Shown piece after piece: positions 44,031-49,599 of a stretch of 49,599 nucleotides of DNA; within the stretch, counting starts at the first letter, position 1, and each line of letters opens with the position of its first letter. Made by a program: the position numbers and the translations under genes. The notes beneath the pieces are model-generated. The model searched no databases. It was given only the letters and a program-made list of their open reading frames with translations, and was not told where the DNA came from. This DNA is from Bacteroidales bacterium. GTDB lineage: Bacteria > Bacteroidota > Bacteroidia > Bacteroidales > UBA10428. Location: contig JAFGOZ010000442.1 of assembly GCA_016926235.1 (NCBI GenBank), forward strand, positions 1 through 49,599, given 5' to 3'.

Positions 44031-44062
44031 TAAAAAGACCCTGCCAATTTTCTTGACAGGGT
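44031..44062 (-). terminator. Intrinsic terminator of the T9SS secreted protein gene
   Basis: On the minus strand ACCCTGTC pairs with GGCAGGGT (44062-44055 and 44045-44038, one G-U) around a 9-base loop, followed by CTTTTTA. It starts about 30 bases after the stop of the 44093 gene. Confidence 0.75.
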
Positions 44063-44092
44063 TTTTATATTCTGATTGTGAAATGTATTCTC

Positions 44093-46984
44093 CTATTTCA
44101 CTACTACTTCTTTATTAAAAATATGCTTCCCCTGCCTTAAGGTAACCAGATAAATGCCGCTTTTTTGAATGATAAATTCGGCATTTTCAACTAAATGGGT
44201 TTTTTCTATTACCCGTGACTGCATGAGCCGGCCTGAAATATCATTAATATCCACAAAGATATTTCCCTTTAGGTCGTTTTCAATTTCAAGAGTGAAGGTT
44301 CCATCTGTCGGGTTTGGAAATACATCCACCCTCCCAAATATACTATCCTCGATCATATAGACCTCAGGACCTGGCACCACTTCTTTCACGAGTTCTGTTG
44401 GCCGGGAACTCTTTACAGCAGGACTGCCAGGTATATTATAATAGGTTACTTCAAGATGCGGGTGCTTGTTTGCATCACTGTAATCGCTTGAAGCAAATAC
44501 CATACGTGTATATCTTTCATATATCTTAAGATGAAGCATTAACCCATAGCTATTTGACCTGTCATTAATAATATCCTGAATCAGATCTACTACATCTATC
44601 TCATAATCCTGTGTAGTGGAAGTAGAGTTTTCTACAGTGGTTTCGTGCAATGAGGTTATAGACGGTGCTGTATTCCAGGTAACCGTATTTTCTTCCCATG
44701 AAGATGTAATACGCCGCAACCAGCTTTCATTACTCTTATACCCGGTATTATTCGTGATGGTATAATTTAAATGATCAAGACCATAAAGATATAAGGTAGC
44801 ACTTGTAATAATTGCCCCATCGGGTACAGATGATAAATCAAAATCCAGGACACTTTTCATGTAGGTTGAGTATCCGCTCTGTGACCACATCCAGGTTTTA
44901 AACTGGGGATATGAACCATAGTTGGTATTGGCACAACTTGAAGAAGTTGGGTATGTATTATTGTATAACATAGCATCCTTATCTATGGCAATATCTAATT
45001 GTGCGCTACTAATCTTTACCTCGTTAGAACATTCAGAGTAAAGATAATAATAATCACCACGAGCCTTAACACGATATGAATAATCTCCTTCAAGATAATA
45101 AGTTGTAGATGAAGTTGCATTTGCGCTAACTTCTCCAATAGCTTCAAATCCGCATGATGAACAATTAGTTTCTTTTCTTTCTATTATAAAACCTAACTCA
45201 TTATCCGAATTATCCTCCCATGAAAGCCTCGCTTTAGTTTTAGAAAATGCTGAGATCTGCAAATTTGTTGGAGCAGCAATTTCAGGTCTTGGATAAAAGT
45301 TTACATCATCTATATAATACATGGCATGACCTTCAACGTAGGGTGAGATAATGACTAAACTGTCGAAATTATAGAAACCTACATCAGCATAATTAACATC
45401 ATGGCCAATACCTCCCTCGTGAACTTGGACCCCTTCTCTGTATGCTTGTATAGTAATATCTGTTTCATGGTACATCCAGTTATATATTTTAAAATCTAAC
45501 CGATAGTTATTATTAATAATATTTCCCAAGTGGTCAGTAAAACGTATGTGAGTTTCACCATCTCCACCAGAACCATACCAGCATAAACGATCGTCTGGCG
45601 CAAAGAACCCATATTTTTTGTCAGCTACTAGAGTAAAATAATATCTATATCCAGAGACATTATCAAGTACAAGAATGGTATCATTACCCTGATTATCCAT
45701 GTTGAAATTTATCCTAATGGATGAATTTTCGAAACAATCCTCTGTAATATTTATTAATCTGCCTAGATCTAAAATGTCCCTAGACATTGGGAAAACCGTC
45801 ACTGAATATTTATAGGTATCGTATTTACCATATTCATCGATTGCCCTCAGGGTTATTTCGTAAATGTTATTATGGTCATAATCTTCAGGTGCATTAAAAT
45901 CACGGCCTACCATATAAACAACACCTGTTAACGGGTCTACGCTGAACAACGAAACATCAATACCTCCAATTGAATAGGAGATATTACCTGCATAAGAACC
46001 TGAAATACTTGGTGTTAAGCCTATATAAGTTTGATTATGATGTATATATGGATCGGAAAAGGGGAAGGGATCAAAACTTATATCAAAATTACCAGTCTTC
46101 TCAATATTATTTATTTGAACATCCAATTCTTTTTCAATGCTGCAGGCTCCGTCATCTGTTTTAATGCGGATAAAATATTCCGTTTGTGCCATGCTAAGTA
46201 CCTCCGCTGTGAGTAGTTGGTTGCCTGAAATGCTAAACTTTGCATTGTCTGTATCGCCTTCTCCTGGTACCAAGCTATAGCTGTAGCTACCAGCTGGGTC
46301 AATATCTGTTGTTATGAGTTCTCCCACAAGTGTCCCAACGGGCATATTTTCAAATACCATATCAAATGAGAGATTTATATCTGTGGGGCAATGATGGCCA
46401 TCCTCGTGGTACAACATTACTTCATCCATAACAAAAAGGTCATCGAGAGAGGAAATATACTCGTTGTAAGGTACGCTTACAACTATGGAATCGAAATCCT
46501 GTACTGTATACTTCTTACCTCCTGTAACAACTTCCCCTGTTACAGTATTTGAAACCCCATCAGTGAATTTGCTAACAATAATGTCTCCACCAGAAGGATT
46601 ATAAATAATAAAACTTGCCTGATAGATATCATCCAGGTGGTTTTCAAACTGATCCATAAACTGCATATGAAACTCACCATCCATGGGTGCACATGAAAAG
46701 CAGGTCTTTTCGTGTACACACGAGAATTTATATTTTCTGTCTGTCTCAAACGTGTTAAACTTTCTTCTGCCGGTTATATTCTCAATGTAGAGCACAGTAT
46801 CGTTTCCTGCATTGTCCAGGTCAAAAACCAGGGCAATGGGGTCTGTTTGCAGGCAATTATCCCGTATCATATCCAGCGATGCTGCGTCGAGAATATCACT
46901 CTGGCCGAAAATAGATCCGCTAAAAATAAAGGTTATGGCAGCAATAAGGGTTGCCAATCTAAGAGAAAAGTTTTGTTTTTTCAT
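44093..46984 (-). CDS. Large secreted multidomain protein with DNRLRE domain and type IX secretion tail
   Basis: A 963-residue secreted protein. ATG 46984 begins a signal peptide (SLRLATLIAAITFIFSGSIFGQ). An upstream in-frame ATG at 47101 would add a 39-residue non-signal leader. In order: an approximately 110-residue domain (residues 28-140) with NDTVLYIENITGRR and DGEFHMQF; a cadherin-like domain (about 200-300); a second copy of the first domain (about 403-515, NDTILVLDNVSGYR and GDGETHIRF); a fibronectin-III domain (about 568-660); a DNRLRE domain (about 665-860, with YLYGLDHL and WNTAPS); and a T9SS type A sorting tail (VFPNPTDGTFTLEIEN to the end). It would be exported across the outer membrane and attached or released. 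Confidence 0.93.
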   Translation of the reverse strand: MKKQNFSLRLATLIAAITFIFSGSIFGQSDILDAASLDMIRDNCLQTDPIALVFDLDNAGNDTVLYIENITGRRKFNTFETDRKYKFSCVHEKTCFSCAPMDGEFHMQFMDQFENHLDDIYQASFIIYNPSGGDIIVSKFTDGVSNTVTGEVVTGGKKYTVQDFDSIVVSVPYNEYISSLDDLFVMDEVMLYHEDGHHCPTDINLSFDMVFENMPVGTLVGELITTDIDPAGSYSYSLVPGEGDTDNAKFSISGNQLLTAEVLSMAQTEYFIRIKTDDGACSIEKELDVQINNIEKTGNFDISFDPFPFSDPYIHHNQTYIGLTPSISGSYAGNISYSIGGIDVSLFSVDPLTGVVYMVGRDFNAPEDYDHNNIYEITLRAIDEYGKYDTYKYSVTVFPMSRDILDLGRLINITEDCFENSSIRINFNMDNQGNDTILVLDNVSGYRYYFTLVADKKYGFFAPDDRLCWYGSGGDGETHIRFTDHLGNIINNNYRLDFKIYNWMYHETDITIQAYREGVQVHEGGIGHDVNYADVGFYNFDSLVIISPYVEGHAMYYIDDVNFYPRPEIAAPTNLQISAFSKTKARLSWEDNSDNELGFIIERKETNCSSCGFEAIGEVSANATSSTTYYLEGDYSYRVKARGDYYYLYSECSNEVKISSAQLDIAIDKDAMLYNNTYPTSSSCANTNYGSYPQFKTWMWSQSGYSTYMKSVLDFDLSSVPDGAIITSATLYLYGLDHLNYTITNNTGYKSNESWLRRITSSWEENTVTWNTAPSITSLHETTVENSTSTTQDYEIDVVDLIQDIINDRSNSYGLMLHLKIYERYTRMVFASSDYSDANKHPHLEVTYYNIPGSPAVKSSRPTELVKEVVPGPEVYMIEDSIFGRVDVFPNPTDGTFTLEIENDLKGNIFVDINDISGRLMQSRVIEKTHLVENAEFIIQKSGIYLVTLRQGKHIFNKEVVVK

Positions 46985-47518
46985 GATAGTGGTTTTTCGT
47001 TTTTTATTGTAAGTAACTTTAATTATTTCCGGGGGCAATATCCGAAAAGTTTGTTGATTAAGCAAATATATAAGAGGTTTTTTATAGTTGGGAAAGATCA
47101 TAATCTACGCAGATACTTTCCAAAGCGCTTCACTTCGCAATTACTTATTCGGTGTTCGGTGTTCGTTATTCAAGAATATCGAACCGAACTCACGAAGTGG
47201 GTGAGCTCACTGAAAGTAATATCGAACACCGAATGATGAATGATGAATTCCTTCCGACTTCGGTCTTCCGTCTTCCGTCTGCCACAACCATACCACTCAA
47301 ACAGCACCCCATTCTCCATTATTCATTCTCCATTTTGCATTAACCATGTAATCCTTCACCTCAAAACTCTGGCAGGACCTTCGGACTCTGCCAGGTTTTC
47401 CAGAGCCCATACCCGCACTCCTCCGGTCTTCCGACTTCGGTCTTCCGTCTCCCACAACCATACCCCTCAAACAGCACCACATTATCCATTCTCCATTTTA
47501 CATTAACCCTGCAATTCA
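46985..47518. repeat. Intergenic repeats upstream of T9SS protein gene
   Basis: No gene seen. CAAATATA (47063-47070) reads TATATTTG on the minus strand and is a likely -7 promoter element for the T9SS protein. 47117-47250 is a copy of the hairpin family also at 41619-41715 (ATTCGGTGTTCG at 47147-47158, complement at 47223-47234, with matching flanks TTTCCAAAGC and GATGAATGATGAA). 47251-47353 and 47428-47516 are direct repeats of about 90-100 bp (starting CTTCCGACTTCGG and ending near CATTAACC). A hairpin (CTGGCAG/CTGCCAG, 47369-47394) with T-run lies between them. Confidence 0.7.
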
Positions 47519-47786
47519 TACTTTTCACGCGCAACAAATGGTCACTGCCACATTCGGTTATACTATTCAAGCGTAAAAAGTACTCATCGCAGTTTTCATA
47601 TATGCTTTTCATTCGCGAAAGCGCTTAATGCAATTTTCTGGTATACTTTTTACGTTTGTGGAAGAGTGGGTAATATTTTATGCCATGCTTTTCATATGTA
47701 AAAAGAGGTTCCTAAAAATGATGAGAATACTTTTCAGATGTGAAATACGTCACGTACTATGTAATGAGTGCTTTTCGCAAATGAAA
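47519..47786. repeat. Array of seven phased dyad motifs with 41-42 bp period
   Basis: Seven copies of TRCTTTTCANNYGYRAAA start at 47519, 47561, 47603, 47644, 47686, 47728 and 47769, that is at intervals of 42, 42, 41, 42, 42 and 41. Each core is an imperfect dyad (TTTTCA...TGAAAA type), and the 24 bases between cores are not conserved. The array lies between the leftward T9SS gene and the end of the leftward 47870 gene, next to a terminator. Regular 42-bp spacing equals four helical turns. Nothing convincing is encoded there. A protein-binding array or a degenerate minisatellite are the main options. Confidence 0.75.
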
Positions 47787-47817
47787 AGCCGGCTAAAGAG
47801 AGTTTTAGCCGGCTTTT
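47784..47817. terminator. Strong bidirectional terminator hairpin
   Basis: AAAAGCCGGCTAAA (47784-47797) and its exact complement TTTAGCCGGCTTTT (47804-47817) form a 14-bp stem with a 6-base loop. On the minus strand a T-run follows, about 50 bases after the stop of the 47870 gene. Confidence 0.9.
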
Positions 47818-47869
47818 ACCACATCATGACTCCTGCCGGATGATGTTTATGAATTATTGTATGTGCAGT

Positions 47870-48541
47870 TTATGCTGCTTCTTCCACACTTTCTTCTATT
47901 TCTTCAATGGTTTTTCTTGAATAAATGCTCGGGAAGAGTTTATCAGCCGTATTACGTCCATACTTCTTGCGTGCATCCAGGTAGTTGCCTTCATACTTGC
48001 GTATCAGGGCTTCTTTGGTTATGTCTACATCGGCTTCCGCCATTTTTTTATCACGTATGGCTTCATCCACACCTTTAATAGCCTCCTTGCATAGTTTTGC
48101 TTTTGTACGTATTTCTTCCGCCAATCCTGATAATGTATGACTATTACCAAGGCTTTCAATACGCACTGCGATCTTTTCCACTTCCAGTATTTCCTTGGCA
48201 AAGGGTAACCGTACGATATCCCCGAAGGTTTCATCAGGGAATACGGATATCAGTACCTTTTCGCTCATGTGGTCACGGTCGTACTGTTTACATTTTTCAA
48301 ATACCGTACGCAGGGTATCATCGAGGTTCCGGTCGGCTAAAAGAAGGTCGTCGTAAGCATTTTCACGGCCTGTTTCTTTTTCATCCGAGATTTTCACTTT
48401 TTCTTGCAGAGTATCGTACTCTGGTTGAACCTGTTTAATTAGTTCTTCATCATTTACTATTTTTTTCGCTAAGCGTTGGTGTCTTCTTACACTGTTTAAA
48501 CAACGGCTTGCCGAATCATTTGTGCTAAGTAATCTTGCCAT
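47870..48541 (-). CDS. Coiled-coil-rich protein of unknown function
   Basis: A 223-residue, strongly charged, mostly helical protein (MARLLSTNDSASRCLNSVRRHQ, ENAYDDLLLADRNLDDTLRTV, ISVFPDETFGDIVRLPFAKE, VDITKEALIRKYEGNYLDARKK). No signal peptide or membrane helix is seen. Long stretches have a heptad-like pattern. I do not recognise the family; similar-looking proteins of unknown function are common in Bacteroidota. A strong terminator follows on the minus strand. It stands alone between repeat-rich regions. Confidence 0.75.
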   Translation of the reverse strand: MARLLSTNDSASRCLNSVRRHQRLAKKIVNDEELIKQVQPEYDTLQEKVKISDEKETGRENAYDDLLLADRNLDDTLRTVFEKCKQYDRDHMSEKVLISVFPDETFGDIVRLPFAKEILEVEKIAVRIESLGNSHTLSGLAEEIRTKAKLCKEAIKGVDEAIRDKKMAEADVDITKEALIRKYEGNYLDARKKYGRNTADKLFPSIYSRKTIEEIEESVEEAA

Positions 48542-49208
48542 TTTTTTAAATTTTAATGTATAACTTATGTATCATGTTAATTATCCCGGCAGGACGATGT
48601 AATGATAAAACATAAATTTTATTTTTACCACCCTGACTTTCTGGTTACTGGTCATTTTTCAACAAAATTTCATTTCATGGTAAACCTACATTATTTAAAA
48701 TAAAGCATATATAAAGAAGGGAATTTTGTTAATAAAAATTGCGGGCAATAAATTGGAAGTAATGTACGTTGGGTGGGTATTTTGACTTAGTTACTGAAAA
48801 ATTTGTGCTATTGTTAGGATGGGTAGTTCACTTTGGTTAATGGTTTCTCCCTCTCCGCCCGCCGCGGCGGGCACCACGCCCAGGCGTGGACCTGTTCTAA
48901 TCAGGGCTTCTGCTGTTGTATCTTTAAGCAGTTACCAAATTCAAAGAAAGATGATCCAAAATCCTCACAACAACGTTGTCCTCCCCACCGGGGAGGTGGC
49001 CGCAGGACGAAGGGGGAAATAACCGCCAAGCCCCTACCATTACAATCCAAACAGCCTAATTCCCTATAGCCTAAAAACCTAGTCCCCTAAACCCCTTCAG
49101 CCTATCAACCTACAGCCTATCCAAAAAAAAACTTGCATCATATCCAAACTTTTCAGAAATTGTGCTAAAATTTTATAAACCCCATGTTAAAACCTAAAAC
49201 CCATAAAA
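48542..49208. repeat. 667-bp gene-free region with GC-rich repeat pair
   Basis: No gene seen. 48845-48921 is a copy of the GC-rich element at 41475-41550 (core GGCGGGCACCACGCC, then CTAATCAGGGCTTCTGCTG). 48978-49020 matches 41348-41387 (core CCTCCCCACCGGGGAGGTG). Relative to 41.3 kb, the two halves are in the opposite order. 49054-49122 is a run of near-CCTA repeats (for example CCTATAGCCTAAAAACCTAG). Between 48542 and 48844 there is only AT-rich DNA. Confidence 0.7.
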
Positions 49209-49599
49209 ATGAGAAAACGAAATTTTGCCCTTCGCATGGCACTTCTCTCTGTTGCCATGACCATTCTTTTTATTTACCCGACCTTTGCACAGGGAGATAT
49301 TCTTGATCTTTGCCCTGTTCCAATGGGACAGGAAGACTGTGCAAGCTCACCCATTGTATTGATACCATTTAATTTTGATGCCACAGGAAACGACTCCGTT
49401 CTGGTAATACGAAACATACTTGGCTACAGATTATTGGATCCGGGAGTAGCGGATAAAAAATACAAATTCTGCGCTCCGAACAATCCCATGTGCAGTACAT
49501 TTGCTACCGATGATGGCGAATTCCACCTCCGCTTTACCGACAACCTGGGAAATCCGATTAATGATATGTATAGGGTAACTTTTATAATAAAAACAAATA
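49209..49599 (+). CDS. Secreted protein, N-terminal part, related to the 44093-46984 product (3' end outside window)
   Basis: An open frame from ATG 49209 runs off the window end (130 codons seen). It begins MRKRNFALRMALLSVAMTIL with a signal peptide ending near FAQGD. The mature start DILDLCPVP and the block NDSVLVIRNILGYR, KKYKFCAP, DDGEFHLRFTDNLGNP line up with the N-domain of the T9SS protein at 44093-46984 (DILDA, NDTVLYIENITGRR, RKYKFSC, MDGEFHMQF). The two genes lie on opposite strands with the 47870 gene and the repeat arrays between them. The rest of the protein is likely multidomain too (inference). Confidence 0.88.
   Translation, partial: MRKRNFALRMALLSVAMTILFIYPTFAQGDILDLCPVPMGQEDCASSPIVLIPFNFDATGNDSVLVIRNILGYRLLDPGVADKKYKFCAPNNPMCSTFATDDGEFHLRFTDNLGNPINDMYRVTFIIKTN

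Noticed and set aside
47240..47506. Frames in the 47.2-47.6 kb repeats
   Set aside because: They consist of translated direct repeats and low-complexity sequence, with no start signal or similarity.
47519..47786. Seven-unit array considered as a CRISPR
   Set aside because: The repeats are too degenerate (about 18 bases with several variable positions), the gaps are only about 24 bases and no cas gene is present.
47628..47843. Plus-strand frame of 71 codons across the phased array
   Set aside because: The apparent 14-residue periodicity is caused by the DNA array, and 41-bp steps break the frame, so it is not a coding repeat.

Overview
The window is about 49.6 kb of AT-rich chromosome from a member of the Bacteroidota, most likely an anaerobe related to the Bacteroidales/Marinilabiliales. 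The signs are a secreted protein with a type IX secretion (Por) C-terminal tail, a SusC-style TonB receptor with a carboxypeptidase-regulatory N-domain, a two-component-propeller sensor, a membrane-bound AraC regulator, several promoters of the Bacteroidota type TAnnTTTG, and five radical-SAM enzymes plus ferredoxin-type ATPases. I cannot name a genus. No rRNA, tRNA, intact IS element or convincing CRISPR array was seen.

Layout. 0-2 kb: small housekeeping-type genes (GNAT tail, DUF2284, TrmO-like, Nim-like flavoprotein). 2-7.6 kb: a tight five-gene biosynthetic cluster (radical SAM, SDR, radical SAM/SPASM, B12-type radical SAM, GT2). 7.8-10.2 kb: membrane AraC regulator, GNAT-like protein, a Cys-rich membrane protein and a coupled 31-residue peptide. 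10.2-15.9 kb (minus strand): a translationally coupled trio of a membrane protein ending in a (Cys-His-Ser-Ala)n tail, a PqqD-like/radical SAM/SPASM enzyme and a membrane protein, followed by an acyl-CoA synthetase. 16-19.8 kb: XRE-cupin regulator, DUF4914 P-loop protein, beta-carbonic anhydrase, shikimate-kinase-like protein. 19.9-21.7 kb: two lipoproteins. 21.8-26.2 kb (minus): an ablA-ablB (N-acetyl-beta-lysine osmolyte) operon with a small four-Cys protein, a MarC-type protein and a sodium:solute symporter. 26.3-36.9 kb: a MarR gene facing a long operon that resembles the orange-protein (ORP) gene sets: DUF134, two NifX-like proteins, DUF89, two ferredoxin-MinD ATPases, then a TonB receptor, lipoprotein, MBL hydrolase, four-Cys protein, ICMT-like methyltransferase, CoA-disulfide-reductase/rhodanese fusion and an AbrB-like protein. 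NikR follows. 38-49.6 kb: a giant propeller/SpoIIE sensor, a DUF488 gene pair, and two related secreted proteins, set in unusually repeat-rich intergenic DNA.

The most promising undescribed system is the 12-16 kb trio. A radical-SAM/SPASM enzyme of the peptide-modifying type overlaps by one base a gene whose product ends, on the predicted cytoplasmic side of the membrane, in CHDA plus seven CHSA repeats with diverse synonymous codons. This looks like a RiPP-style core peptide fused to a membrane-anchored carrier. Other notable structures are a seven-unit array of dyad motifs with a 41-42 bp period (47519-47786), a 245-bp multi-hairpin MITE-like element with perfect inverted ends and an 8-bp target duplication (43747-44007), paired palindromes around the DUF134 promoter, and a repeated approximately 110-residue extracellular domain shared by the two secreted proteins. 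All functional statements rest on motif recognition by eye; no database search was run.
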